Positions 35,386 through 47,209 of a stretch of 64,000 bases of DNA are shown piece after piece; within the stretch, counting starts at the first letter, position 1, and every line of letters begins with the position of its first letter. The notes beneath the pieces are model-generated. The model was not told the DNA's origin, made no database searches, and saw only the letters and a list, made by a program, of their open reading frames with translations. This DNA is from Phycisphaeraceae bacterium (GTDB taxonomy: Bacteria > Planctomycetota > Phycisphaerae > Phycisphaerales > Zrk34). Location: contig JANQHD010000047.1 of the NCBI GenBank assembly GCA_028282805.1, forward strand, positions 1-64,000. Reading direction: 5' to 3'. The translations under genes and the position numbers were made by a program.

Positions 35386-36516
35386 TCAATCACCTGATAA
35401 GACGTCTTTGATCTTATCCCAGAACCCCTTGCTCCGAGGCATAACGTCTTTGTCTTCGGTCTCGGCGAACTCACGCAGCAGCTGTTCCTGCTTTTCGGTC
35501 AGCTTTTTGGGGATCTCCACGTTCACCCGCACCAGCAGGTCGCCCTTGCGCCCGTTGCGCAGGGAGGGCATGCCCTCGCCGCGCATGCGGAAGACCTGGC
35601 CGTGCTGCGTGCCGCGCGGGATGGCCAGCTCGGCGCGCTGGTCGAGCGTGGGCACCTCGACCTGCCCGCCGAGCGACGCTTGTGTGAAGCTGATCGGCAT
35701 GTCGAGCACGAGGTTGTCGCCGTCGCGCATGAACAGGTCGTGCGGCCGGACGCGCACCACGACGTGCAGGTCGCCCCGCGGCCCGCCGTCGCTGCCGGGC
35801 TCGCCCTCGCCGCCGACGCGGATGACCTGGCCGTCGGCGATGCCCGCGGGCACCTTGACCGTGATCGTGCGCTTCTTGGGCTGGCGTTCGGTGCCGCGGC
35901 AGTCGGGGCAGCGTTCCTTGATGATCTTGCCGGCGCCGCCGCAGGCTTGGCACGTCCTTACCATCTGGAAGAAGCCCTGGCGCATGGCGACCTTGCCCTG
36001 GCCGCCGCAGGTCGCGCAGGTCTCCGGCTGCGTGCCGGGCTTGGCGCCGGTGCCCTTGCAGGTCTCGCAGATGTCTTGCCGGGTAAAGTCGATCTCGCGT
36101 TCGATGCCGGCGGCGGCCTCGTTGAGCGTCAGGTCGATGGCGGTCTCGAGGTCGTAGCCGCGCCGCGCCCGCGGGCCGCCGCCGTGGCGTTGGGTGAACC
36201 CGCCGAAGCCCATGTCGCCGAACAGGTCTTCGAACATCGAGAAGATGTCGCCGGCGTTCATGCCCGAAAAATCGTGCATGCCCGCGCCGCGCAGGCCCTC
36301 GTGGCCGAACTTGTCGTAGCGCTGGCGCTTCTCCGGTTCGCTGAGCACCTCGAACGCCTCGGCGCACTCCTTGAAGCTCGCCTCGGCGGCGGGGTCGTCG
36401 GGGTTGCGGTCGGGGTGGTACTTCATCGCCAGCTTGCGGTAGGCGCGCTTGATCTCGTCGGCCGACGCGTTGCGGTCGACGCCGAGCACCTCGTAATAGT
36501 CGCGCTTCGATGCCAT
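35386..36516 (-). CDS. dnaJ: Chaperone DnaJ
   Basis: 376 aa from ATG at 36,516 (GAGGAA nine bases upstream); the upstream extension is not needed. J-domain with HPD ([10 protein letters not shown]), a Gly/Phe linker, four zinc-finger repeats of the CxxCxGxG type ([32 protein letters not shown]) and the C-terminal substrate domain. It is a full type I DnaJ. It precedes grpE in the minus-strand run. Confidence 0.95.
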   Translation of the reverse strand: MASKRDYYEVLGVDRNASADEIKRAYRKLAMKYHPDRNPDDPAAEASFKECAEAFEVLSEPEKRQRYDKFGHEGLRGAGMHDFSGMNAGDIFSMFEDLFGDMGFGGFTQRHGGGPRARRGYDLETAIDLTLNEAAAGIEREIDFTRQDICETCKGTGAKPGTQPETCATCGGQGKVAMRQGFFQMVRTCQACGGAGKIIKERCPDCRGTERQPKKRTITVKVPAGIADGQVIRVGGEGEPGSDGGPRGDLHVVVRVRPHDLFMRDGDNLVLDMPISFTQASLGGQVEVPTLDQRAELAIPRGTQHGQVFRMRGEGMPSLRNGRKGDLLVRVNVEIPKKLTEKQEQLLREFAETEDKDVMPRSKGFWDKIKDVLSGD

Positions 36517-36543
36517 CCGGCGGGCTTCCTCTTTCGTACGACC

Positions 36544-36571
36544 AAGCCCACGGATGGCCATCCGTGGGCTT
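36544..36571. repeat. 28-bp perfect palindrome upstream of dnaJ
   Basis: AAGCCCACGGATGG and its exact complement, centred on GG/CC, 27 bp before the dnaJ ATG. A sister palindrome at 61,711-61,738 differs at one base in each arm so that pairing is kept. Confidence 0.75.
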
Positions 36572-36602
36572 GGGTGTGTTCAATGTGAGCGGCGTGCCGT
36601 TC

Positions 36603-38213
<1,611 letters not shown>

Positions 38214-38258
38214 GGTTGGCTCCTTGCACCGCGCGCTTGGTCGCGGTGTGAATCGTGT

Positions 38259-38549
38259 TTACTTGTCGAGCACGGCGAGCAGGTCGCTCTCGCGCATGAT
38301 CTTGTGCGTCACGCCGTCGATGTCGATGTCCGTGCCGCCGTACTTGCTGTAGATGACCACGTCGCCTTTCTTGACCTCGCACTTGGTGCGGTCGCCGTCT
38401 TCGTTGAGCTTGCCGGGGCCGACGGCCACGACCTTGCCGTGGGTCGGTTGTTCCTGGGCGCTGTCGGGCAGGTAGATGCCGGACGAGGTCTTGGTCTCGG
38501 CCTCGGAAGGCTTGACGAGCACGCGGTCTTCGAGGGGCTTGATCTTCAT
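38259..38549 (-). CDS. groS: Co-chaperonin GroES
   Basis: 96 aa, normal length: IKPLEDRVLVKPSEAETKTSSGIYLPDSAQEQPTHGKVVAVGPG in segments, and DVVIYSKYGGTDIDIDG. It caps GroEL. It lies between the two groEL genes, so one co-chaperonin may serve both. No CIRCE (HrcA) operator was seen in the gaps of this run. Confidence 0.95.
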   Translation of the reverse strand: MKIKPLEDRVLVKPSEAETKTSSGIYLPDSAQEQPTHGKVVAVGPGKLNEDGDRTKCEVKKGDVVIYSKYGGTDIDIDGVTHKIMRESDLLAVLDK

Positions 38550-38624
38550 CGTTTGCGTTTCTCCATGAGCGCGATGAATCGCGTCGCTAAATACTTTGTT
38601 GGTGTTCGGGTTCGTTTGCTTGGT

Positions 38625-40322
<1,698 letters not shown>

Positions 40323-40466
40323 GTTCATATCTCCGTTGGTCGTTGATTACGTCTCATCCACCCGGGCAGACCGATCACACCCGGCCTTGCCTGGTACGCA
40401 CCTTTTGGCAAGCCCGATGCCATCGGTGGGGGCTGGCGGGTGTGGTGTAATTGGCTGTAAGTGCTT

Positions 40467-40502
40467 GTGAATCCGTGAATTGGTGAATAAGTGAATCGGT
40501 GG
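40467..40502 (+). repeat. Octamer array GTGAATNN
   Basis: GTGAATCC, GTGAATTG, GTGAATAA, GTGAATCG follow without gaps, then GTGG. It lies in the 262-bp divergent gap between groEL2 and the C39-like gene; apart from this array and promoters I see nothing in the gap. Confidence 0.7.
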
Positions 40503-40584
40503 CGCCGCCGCGGTCGATTCAGCTTGTCTGCCACTGTGGCAGCAGCCGTTTTCGGGGCTGCCATGCGGGCCTGTAGCGTTTACG

Positions 40585-41433
40585 ATGCGACAACTGGAGG
40601 CAAGCACCGTTTTGAACCCGTTCTGGCTTGATGTTTTCAAAGCGATCGGCTCGGCCGGCACCGTGTGCCTGGTGGGCCTGTTTGGCTTGTGGTTGTCGGG
40701 CAAGAAACGCTGGTGGCTTGTTAGCTTCACGCTGGCGTTGGCCCTGTTGGCGGGTATTTCGCTGTTGCACGGCCTGCGGGCGTACAACACCTGGCCGGTC
40801 ATGCGGTTGCTCGTCGTGGGCCGCAGCGAGTTCGTGCTGCTCGCTGTCGCCGCGGCGTGGTTGTTGATGTCGTTGGTAAAGCAGCTGCGCACCCGGGGCC
40901 AGCGGTGCATCGTGATTACTTTCGCCGTGCTGTTCGCGGGGTACTACGGCCTGTCGCCGTTCGTCTCGCCGTTGATCATCGAAGGCGACCTGCGGGCGCT
41001 TACGAACAACATCGATGACGACGGCATGTGTTTGCAGCAGACCGCGTACAACTGCGGGCCGGCGGCTGCGGTGACCGCGCTGCACGCGATGCGGATCGAG
41101 GCCGAGGTCGGCCGGATCGCGATCGACGCGCGCACCTCGCCCATGCACGGCACCGACCCCGAAATGCTGTGCCACGCGCTGAACGCGAACGGCCGGGGCC
41201 GCATCGAGGCGCGATGCGAATACTTGGCCAGCATCGACGAGATGCGCGGCCGCGAGCCCGTCATCGCGCTGGTCAAGCACAGCTACCTGGTCGATCATTA
41301 CGTGACGGTGCTGGAAGTGACCGACGATCAAGTGGTCATCGGCGACCCGCTCGGCGGCCTCGAACGGTTGAGCCACGCGGGTTTCAACGATCGTTGGCGG
41401 CGTTCGGGCATTTACTTCGAGCGCGTGCCTTGA
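40585..41433 (+). CDS. Membrane-anchored C39-like cysteine peptidase
   Basis: 282 aa from ATG 40585; TTG 40612 (GGAGG about 11 bases upstream) is a real alternative that removes 9 residues. Three to four transmembrane helices fill residues 10-125. The C-terminal half is a papain-like C39 domain with Q.TAYNCGPAAAVTALHAM (Gln and catalytic Cys), His in VDHYVTVLEV and GDPLGG. C39 domains cleave double-Gly leaders, usually fused to ABC exporters. Here it is alone, after its membrane part, so the substrate is unknown. Confidence 0.75.
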   Translation: MRQLEASTVLNPFWLDVFKAIGSAGTVCLVGLFGLWLSGKKRWWLVSFTLALALLAGISLLHGLRAYNTWPVMRLLVVGRSEFVLLAVAAAWLLMSLVKQLRTRGQRCIVITFAVLFAGYYGLSPFVSPLIIEGDLRALTNNIDDDGMCLQQTAYNCGPAAAVTALHAMRIEAEVGRIAIDARTSPMHGTDPEMLCHALNANGRGRIEARCEYLASIDEMRGREPVIALVKHSYLVDHYVTVLEVTDDQVVIGDPLGGLERLSHAGFNDRWRRSGIYFERVP

Positions 41434-41434
41434 T

Positions 41435-42253
41435 TCACCACGGTATCGCGGCCAGTTTCCACGCGGCGGCGCACATCAGCAGTATGAACGCGATGCGCAC
41501 GGCCTTCAGGGGCAGGGTGTGGGTGAGCTTGCCGCCGAGGTAGCCGCCGACGATGGCGGTGGGCGCCAGCAGGCCGGCGAGCATCAGGCTGAGGCGCCAA
41601 TCGAGGCCGTGGCCGGCGAGGGTGGCGTTCTTGTAAAGCGCCCCGAAGCCCGCGGTGAGGCAGATGATCGCCGTGCTGTTAGCGATGCAGTTGCGCAGCG
41701 GCAGGCGCATGACCTGTTGTTGCAAGGGCACGGCCACGCCGCCGCCGCCGACGCCCATCAGCCCGGCCACCAGGCCCATGACGGTGCCGACCAGCCCCCC
41801 GCGCGGCAGGGTGGTGCGCCCGTCGCTCACCGTGTCGCGGCGCGGCTTGATCAGGCGTTTGATGTTCATGGCGATGATGTACACCAGGCCCGCGGCGAGC
41901 ACGCGCCCGAGCCGCACCGCGCCGTCGTTGTCGTGAAAAAAGGGCCGGTTGCTCAGCCACACGCCCACGAGGATGAAAGCCAGCGCGAAGGGCATGACGA
42001 GCTTGAGCACGTGCGGCTGGATCGCGCCGGCCTTGCGGTGTCGGATCGCCGCGGGCACGACAACGGCGATGTTCACGATCATCGCCGCGGCCTGGTAGAG
42101 GTGCTGGTTGTGGCCGGTGGTTTTGTTTTGGCCGAACAGCACGACCATGACGGGGATCATGATGACGCTGCCGCCGACGCCGAGCATGCCGCCGAGCGTG
42201 CCGGCGACGAGCCCGGTGGCGAGCATGGCGATGACCTGCCAGGTTTCGAGCAT
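41435..42253 (-). CDS. TauE/SafE-family permease, copy 1
   Basis: 272 aa with about eight hydrophobic helices. The two TauE/SafE half repeats show as LATGLVAGTLGGMLGVGGSVIMIPVM and GLVGTVMGLVAGLMGVGGGGVAVPL (in segments), with the GxxxGxxxGxGG signature. The family exports sulfite or sulfoacetate or related anions. Tail-to-tail with the C39-like gene, 1 bp apart. A second, distinct TauE/SafE gene is 2 kb away. Confidence 0.85.
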   Translation of the reverse strand: MLETWQVIAMLATGLVAGTLGGMLGVGGSVIMIPVMVVLFGQNKTTGHNQHLYQAAAMIVNIAVVVPAAIRHRKAGAIQPHVLKLVMPFALAFILVGVWLSNRPFFHDNDGAVRLGRVLAAGLVYIIAMNIKRLIKPRRDTVSDGRTTLPRGGLVGTVMGLVAGLMGVGGGGVAVPLQQQVMRLPLRNCIANSTAIICLTAGFGALYKNATLAGHGLDWRLSLMLAGLLAPTAIVGGYLGGKLTHTLPLKAVRIAFILLMCAAAWKLAAIPW

Positions 42254-42353
42254 GCGGGCAGGTTACCCGCGTTGCCGTTCAACCGCGACCCGTCGGGCAG
42301 CGCTACGGTATGATGTAGCCCTCGCTCGTCAACCAAACCAAGGGAGGTCGATC

Positions 42354-43127
42354 ATGCGTTGCCTGCTGGCTGGTTTCATCGTGGGTATTTGCGCCTTGAA
42401 CGTGAACGCCGAGGTGGTGACGAAGACCGTCACGTACAAGCACGGCGACGTCGAGTTGGAAGGGTACCTCGCGTACGACGACGCGCTCGAGGGCCGGCGG
42501 CCGGGCGTGCTGGTCGTGCACGAGTGGTGGGGGCTGAACGATTATGCGAAGCGGCGCGCCCGCATGCTCGCCGAGCTCGGCTACGTCGCGTTCGCGGCGG
42601 ACATGTACGGCAAGGGTAAGGTCACCGCGGACCCCAAGCAGGCGAGCCAGTGGGCTTCGCACCTGACCGGCGACGCCGAACAGTGGCGTAAGCGCGCGCT
42701 GGTGGCTTTGAAGGTGTTACGCGAGCAACCACAAACCGAAGGCGACAAGGTCGCGGCGATCGGCTACTGCTTCGGCGGTTCGACGGTGCTCGAGTTGGCG
42801 ATCGGCGGGGCGGACGTCGACGGCGTGGTCAGTTTTCACGGCGGGTTGCCGAAGGGCATCAAGCCCGGCGCCGACATCGGCGCGAAGGTGGTGATCTGTC
42901 ACGGCGGGGCGGACTCGTTCGTGAAGCCCGATGACATCACCAGATTTCAAAACGCGCTCAACGACGCCGGGGTTGACTGGCAGATGCACACCTACGGCGG
43001 GGCGCAGCACAGCTTCACCAACCCCGGGGCCGACGCTTACGGCATGAACGGCGTGAAGTACGACAAGGCCGCCGACCGGCGCAGCTGGCGGCACATGCAG
43101 CAGTTGTTCGACGAGCTGTTCGAGTGA
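42354..43127 (+). CDS. Dienelactone hydrolase-family protein, secreted
   Basis: 257 aa from ATG 42354 (GGGAGG at 42,342-42,347). An N-terminal signal peptide (LLAGFIVGICALNVNA) precedes an alpha/beta hydrolase of the DLH type: VLVVHEWWGLND, nucleophile Cys in IGYCFGGST, Asp in GGADSFV and His in GGAQHSFT. The Cys-Asp-His triad is complete. Export is unusual for a chlorocatechol enzyme, so the substrate is open. TATGAT at 42,309-42,314 may be a -10 box. Confidence 0.85.
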   Translation: MRCLLAGFIVGICALNVNAEVVTKTVTYKHGDVELEGYLAYDDALEGRRPGVLVVHEWWGLNDYAKRRARMLAELGYVAFAADMYGKGKVTADPKQASQWASHLTGDAEQWRKRALVALKVLREQPQTEGDKVAAIGYCFGGSTVLELAIGGADVDGVVSFHGGLPKGIKPGADIGAKVVICHGGADSFVKPDDITRFQNALNDAGVDWQMHTYGGAQHSFTNPGADAYGMNGVKYDKAADRRSWRHMQQLFDELFE

Positions 43128-44354
43128 TCAGGCGTGGGCGGGGTGCTTGTCGGCGAGGCGGTGGCAGACCTGGCCCAGCGCGTCGCAGGCGTACTTGACG
43201 TCTTGCGTGGTGAGAAACGGCCCGAAGCTGAAGCGTGTGGCGCCGCCGTGGGGCGTCGAGCCGATGGTCGCGTGTGCGCCGGGGGCGCAGTGCAGGCCCG
43301 AGCGTGTGAGCACGCCGTACTCGTTTTCGAGGATGGCCGACAGTTGGTGCGGTTCGAGCCCGTCGATGCGCACGGAGAACACGCCGCAGCGTGACTTGAC
43401 GGTGGGGGGGCCGTAGAGGTGGAAGCCGGGCATCGCGCCCCACTCGGTGAGCGACTCGATCATGGTTTTGATCAGGGCCTGTTCGTGCGACCAGAGTTGC
43501 TCGACGCCGCGTTCGAGGATGTAGGCGACGCCCTCGGACAGGCCGATGATGCCGGGCGTGTTGTGGCTGCCGGGCTCGAAGCGGTCGGGCATGAACTCGG
43601 GTTGGGTGTCGAGGTCGCTGACCGAGCCGGTGCCGCCTTCGCGCAGCGTGGTCATTTGTTTTTCGAGGCCGGGTTTGATGTACAGCACGCCCGTGCCGAG
43701 CGGGCCGAGCAGGCCCTTGTGGCCGGGGGCGGCTAAAAAGTCGATGCCGAGCGCCTGCACGTCGATCGGGTAGTGGCCGAGCGATTGGGCGGCGTCGACG
43801 AGGTAGAGCACGCCGTGGGCGTTGGCGACCTTGCCGATGGCGTCGATGTCTTGCATCGTGCCGGTGACGTTCGACGCGTGCAGCAGGGCGATGAGCTTCG
43901 TGTGGGGCTTGATGGCCTTGGCGATGTCGTCGGGGTCGGCCAGGCCCGTGGTCGGGTCGACGGGCACGCGGGCCTGTTCGACTGCGCCGTCGGCGATGAG
44001 CTTGTTGTACGGGCGGAGGATCGAGTTGTGGTCGAGCTCGGTGGTGATCACGTGGTCGCCCGGCCGCACGACGCCCTTGATGGCGATGTTCAGCGCATCG
44101 GAGCAGTTGAGCGTAAAGACGACGTGCTCGGGGTTCTCGCCGTTGATGAGGGTGTTGATGCGCCCCCGGCACCGATCGAGCAGGCGGCCGGACTCGATCG
44201 ACTCGGCGTACGCGCCGCGGCCGGGCGAGGCGCCGAGCTGTGTGGCGTAGCGCGCCATCGCCTCGTGGACGGCGGGCGGCTTGGGGAAGCTCGTCGCGGC
44301 GTTGTCCATGTACAGGCGTGCGTGCGGCAGCGTGTGGTCGGTGGTCTGGCTCAT
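43128..44354 (-). CDS. Cysteine desulfurase-family aminotransferase class V
   Basis: 408 aa. PLP fold with ATSFPKPPAV at the start, HASNVTGTMQDIDAIG, the PLP-lysine region APGHKGLLGPLGTGVL and the substrate-loop Cys in RSGLHCAPGAH. It resembles the TIGR01977 (EF2568) branch of SufS-like enzymes, which mobilises sulfur or selenium from cysteine. No sufBCD or iscU is adjacent; the neighbours are two TauE/SafE permeases, which hints at sulfur handling. It touches the DLH gene tail-to-tail. Confidence 0.85.
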   Translation of the reverse strand: MSQTTDHTLPHARLYMDNAATSFPKPPAVHEAMARYATQLGASPGRGAYAESIESGRLLDRCRGRINTLINGENPEHVVFTLNCSDALNIAIKGVVRPGDHVITTELDHNSILRPYNKLIADGAVEQARVPVDPTTGLADPDDIAKAIKPHTKLIALLHASNVTGTMQDIDAIGKVANAHGVLYLVDAAQSLGHYPIDVQALGIDFLAAPGHKGLLGPLGTGVLYIKPGLEKQMTTLREGGTGSVSDLDTQPEFMPDRFEPGSHNTPGIIGLSEGVAYILERGVEQLWSHEQALIKTMIESLTEWGAMPGFHLYGPPTVKSRCGVFSVRIDGLEPHQLSAILENEYGVLTRSGLHCAPGAHATIGSTPHGGATRFSFGPFLTTQDVKYACDALGQVCHRLADKHPAHA

Positions 44355-44400
44355 GGTGGCCCGATTGTATCGCTCGTGCCGTGCCGCGTCAGGCGGCGGG

Positions 44401-45258
44401 CTAAACCGGCCAGACCAGTTTCAAACCCGACAGGAACACGATCGCGAGGATCACGGTGCGGAACACATGCTCGCTCATCCGCCGGTGCAGCCAAAGGCCC
44501 AGGCACGTGCCCACCGGCACCAGCGGCAGCAGCCACAAACCCAACCACAGGCTGCGGTAGGGCGTCAGGCCCAGCGCCGGGTAGACCGTCAGCTGCTTGA
44601 GCACGTTGACGGCGAAGAAGTAGACCACCGCCGTGCCGATGAACTTTTGCTTGCCCAGGTGCTGGCCGAGCAGGTAGATCGTGATCACCGGGCCGGCGGC
44701 GTGGGCGATCGTGGTCACCACGCCCGCGACCAGGCCGACGCCGGTGCCCGTGCGGTAGTTGGCGGTCAAACGCAGCGCCGGGGCGAAGCGCCGCTTGACC
44801 AGTTCGCCGATCACGTATGCCAGGCAGATGACGCCGAGCGCGGCGCTGAGGTGGTTGCCCGCGGATTCGAGGTTGGCCTTGTTCAAGTCGCGCGGCGTCA
44901 GCGACCACTCGACCGTCGGCCGGCCCAGCAGCCACCACATCACCACCGCGCCGAGGGCGATGCCGACCAGCGAGCCCGGCGCGAGCACGCGCAGGTTTTT
45001 CGTGTGCCACGTGCCGCGGTGGTGGTACACGCTCAGCGCATCGGCGGCGATCAGCAGCGGCAGCAGCGCCCCCATCGCTTCGCCCGCCCGGCCCGGGCCG
45101 AACGCGAAAGCGAACAGCGGCACGGCCACGATGCCCACGCCCGAGCCGAAGCCGCTCTTGGCGACGCCGATGATCACCACGGCGACGGCGGCCATCGCCC
45201 AGCTCAGCGCGGGGTTGGCCGCCTCGGTGAACGGGAGCTGTATCGCCAGCACGTGCAT
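44401..45258 (-). CDS. TauE/SafE-family permease, copy 2
   Basis: 285 aa, about eight hydrophobic helices. First half repeat AVVIIGVAKSGFGSGVGIVAVPLFAFAF and second GLVAGVVTTIAHAAGPVITIYLLGQ (in segments). Only weakly similar in detail to the other copy, so not a recent duplication. Same direction as the cysteine desulfurase-like gene, 46 bp before its start, and probably expressed with it. Confidence 0.85.
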   Translation of the reverse strand: MHVLAIQLPFTEAANPALSWAMAAVAVVIIGVAKSGFGSGVGIVAVPLFAFAFGPGRAGEAMGALLPLLIAADALSVYHHRGTWHTKNLRVLAPGSLVGIALGAVVMWWLLGRPTVEWSLTPRDLNKANLESAGNHLSAALGVICLAYVIGELVKRRFAPALRLTANYRTGTGVGLVAGVVTTIAHAAGPVITIYLLGQHLGKQKFIGTAVVYFFAVNVLKQLTVYPALGLTPYRSLWLGLWLLPLVPVGTCLGLWLHRRMSEHVFRTVILAIVFLSGLKLVWPV

Positions 45259-45401
45259 CGCGGCGGAGTGTAGCAGACGGCCCGGGTGGGGTCGGGGAAG
45301 CTGGGCAAGTTGTGTCGGTTCTGACAGCGTCGGGTCAGAAGTGCGCGGCGGGGGCGACGATTCGGCGGGCCTGTTGCGGTGGGGGTGTTACAATTGGGGT
45401 G

Positions 45402-45923
45402 ATGAACGAGAGACGCGCCAACCCGCGCGCCGGCGTCGGCTGCGCCCGCTGCCTGCTGTGGCTGCCGGCCGGTTACGAGCCACCGGCGATGCTGCTCGAC
45501 GGCCTGCGGTCGCGCGACGTGGTGGTGCGCCAGGCCAACGATGCGCCCGCCGTCATGACCGAGTTGGCCGAGGGCGGGTTCAACACGCTGGTCATCGTCG
45601 AGCCGGGCCTGTTGCGCGGGCCGCAGCGTGTGGTCGACGCGGTCGGCCGGTACCACCCGAACATCAAAACATGGCGGTTTGTCAGCGAAGGCCAACCCCT
45701 GCTTCGGCCGTGGGCGGACAAACCGGCGCAAGCCACACAAGCCGCGCCACCCGTTGTGGATTCGGCGTTGCCACACGAATCGGTCGAGCCGCGTGAACCT
45801 GAGCCGGTGGGCGACGTACCGCTAGAAGAACCGCTCGAACCAGTCACCACCGAGCCGCCGCTACTCAGCGACGAAGAGCTGGCGATGCTCTTGCAGGAAC
45901 CGGAGGACGAGGACCGCCCATGA
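45402..45923 (+). CDS. Hypothetical protein coupled to a diguanylate cyclase
   Basis: 173 aa from ATG 45402. The first ~105 residues look like a small alpha/beta domain (CARCLLWLPAGYEPPAMLLDGL, GFNTLVIVEPGLLRG, HPNIKTWRFV), in outline similar to a receiver-like fold but without a phospho-Asp motif. An acidic Pro/Glu tail follows, ending LSDEELAMLLQEPEDEDRP. The stop overlaps the cyclase start by 4 bp (ATGA), so it is probably a partner or regulator of that cyclase. Not recognised. Confidence 0.7.
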   Translation: MNERRANPRAGVGCARCLLWLPAGYEPPAMLLDGLRSRDVVVRQANDAPAVMTELAEGGFNTLVIVEPGLLRGPQRVVDAVGRYHPNIKTWRFVSEGQPLLRPWADKPAQATQAAPPVVDSALPHESVEPREPEPVGDVPLEEPLEPVTTEPPLLSDEELAMLLQEPEDEDRP

Positions 45924-47161
45924 CCCGCACCAACGGACAGCACCCCCCGCGCGTCGTCGTGGTCGGCGACCCGGGCTTGGCGCAACAGCTGCCCGCCGAC
46001 GGGGCCGCCGTGGTGTGCGTCGGCGATTACCTGCACGCGCTGGGCGAGCTGTCGGCTGGCGGTGTGCGGGCGATCGTGGGCCGGCTCGATGCGATGGCCG
46101 GCGAGGTCGAGTCGACCGTGCGCGCCGTGCGCCGGCTCGACGGCGAGGTGCCGATGCTGCTGATCACCCACGCCGCCGGCGAACCCGAAGCACAGCACGC
46201 GGTGCGCCTCGGCTGCAACGATTACTTCATCGAACCCCTGCGCCCCGGCGAGCTGACCGAAGCGATGCGCGCCGCCCCCCGTCGCCAGCTCGCGATCACG
46301 CCCGGCGCCGATGCGCCGACCGACGGCTCGCCCGTGATCGCCGCGATGCTCGCCGCGCACGGCTCGCCGCGCGAAGCGCTGGCGCAGTGGCTGAGCGACC
46401 ATGCCGGTGCGCCGGTCGAGCTGACCGAGGCCGACGACCCGCGCCCCGGCGCGCCGCTGCAACACGGCGGCCACACCATCGGCAAGCTCGTCGGCGACTC
46501 GGCCGACGACGACCGGCTGGCAGCCGTCGCCGGCGACGCGGCCCGGTGGCTGGCGCTGATCGAGCAACACGAACAGCTGCGCTACGAGGCCGACCACGAC
46601 GAGCTGACCGGCGCGTGGAACCGGCGCTACTTCGACCGCTTCTTCGACGACATACTCAACCGGGCGCACGAACACCGCTTCCGCGTGTCGCTGATGATCT
46701 TCGACATCGACGACTTCAAGGTCTACAACGACAGCTACGGCCACGCCGCGGGCGACGACATCCTCCGCGAGGCGACCAACCTGATGCGGTCGGTCGTCCG
46801 CCAGCACGACGTGGTCGCGCGGATCGGCGGCGACGAGTTCGCGGTCATCTTCTGGGACGCCGAGGCCCCGCGCAAGGAGCACTCCGAGCACCCCAACACC
46901 ATCGCCACCGCCGCGCGACGCTTCCAGAAAGCCATCTGCGAGCACAAGTTCCCCAAGCTCGCCGACCTCGCCCCCGGCACGCTCACCATCAGCGGCGGGC
47001 TGGCCGGCTACCCGTGGGACGGCCGGTCGCGCGAGGAGCTGATGCGCATCGCCGACGAGATGCTGCTCCGCTCCAAGCAGCAGGGCAAGAACGCGCTGAC
47101 CTTCGGCCCCGGCGCCGAACGCGACTGCGACCCGTTCGATGATTTCAACCTCGGCGCATGA
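45920..47161 (+). CDS. Diguanylate cyclase with degenerate receiver domain
   Basis: 413 aa. N-terminal receiver-like domain (about residues 10-125): VVVVGDPGL, AIVGRLDAMAG where the Asp may stand for the phospho-site, and CNDYFIEPL where the conserved Lys before Pro is Glu; so phosphorylation is doubtful. A middle region, then GGDEF: DDELTGAWNRRYFD, active site RIGGDEFAVIFW and an intact inhibitory I-site RQHD five residues upstream. It should make c-di-GMP with product inhibition. A MshEN-like gene lies convergent beside it. Confidence 0.9.
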   Translation: MTRTNGQHPPRVVVVGDPGLAQQLPADGAAVVCVGDYLHALGELSAGGVRAIVGRLDAMAGEVESTVRAVRRLDGEVPMLLITHAAGEPEAQHAVRLGCNDYFIEPLRPGELTEAMRAAPRRQLAITPGADAPTDGSPVIAAMLAAHGSPREALAQWLSDHAGAPVELTEADDPRPGAPLQHGGHTIGKLVGDSADDDRLAAVAGDAARWLALIEQHEQLRYEADHDELTGAWNRRYFDRFFDDILNRAHEHRFRVSLMIFDIDDFKVYNDSYGHAAGDDILREATNLMRSVVRQHDVVARIGGDEFAVIFWDAEAPRKEHSEHPNTIATAARRFQKAICEHKFPKLADLAPGTLTISGGLAGYPWDGRSREELMRIADEMLLRSKQQGKNALTFGPGAERDCDPFDDFNLGA

Positions 47162-47187
47162 AAAACCCGGCCGCTTGCGCAACCGGG
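47161..47187 (-). terminator. Terminator of the MshEN-like gene (minus strand)
   Basis: Read on the minus strand, CCCGG ... CCGGG with inner TTGC/GCAA pairing, followed by TTTTT. It is 22 bp after the stop of the minus-strand gene; the T-run overlaps the stop region of the cyclase gene. Confidence 0.7.
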
Positions 47188-47209
47188 CGATCAAATCACA
47201 ACCGAAATC

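Noticed and set aside
40323-40584. CIRCE (HrcA) operator upstream of groEL2
   Set aside because: No TTAGCACTC-N9-GAGTGCTAA-like inverted repeat was found in this gap or before groES or dnaJ.
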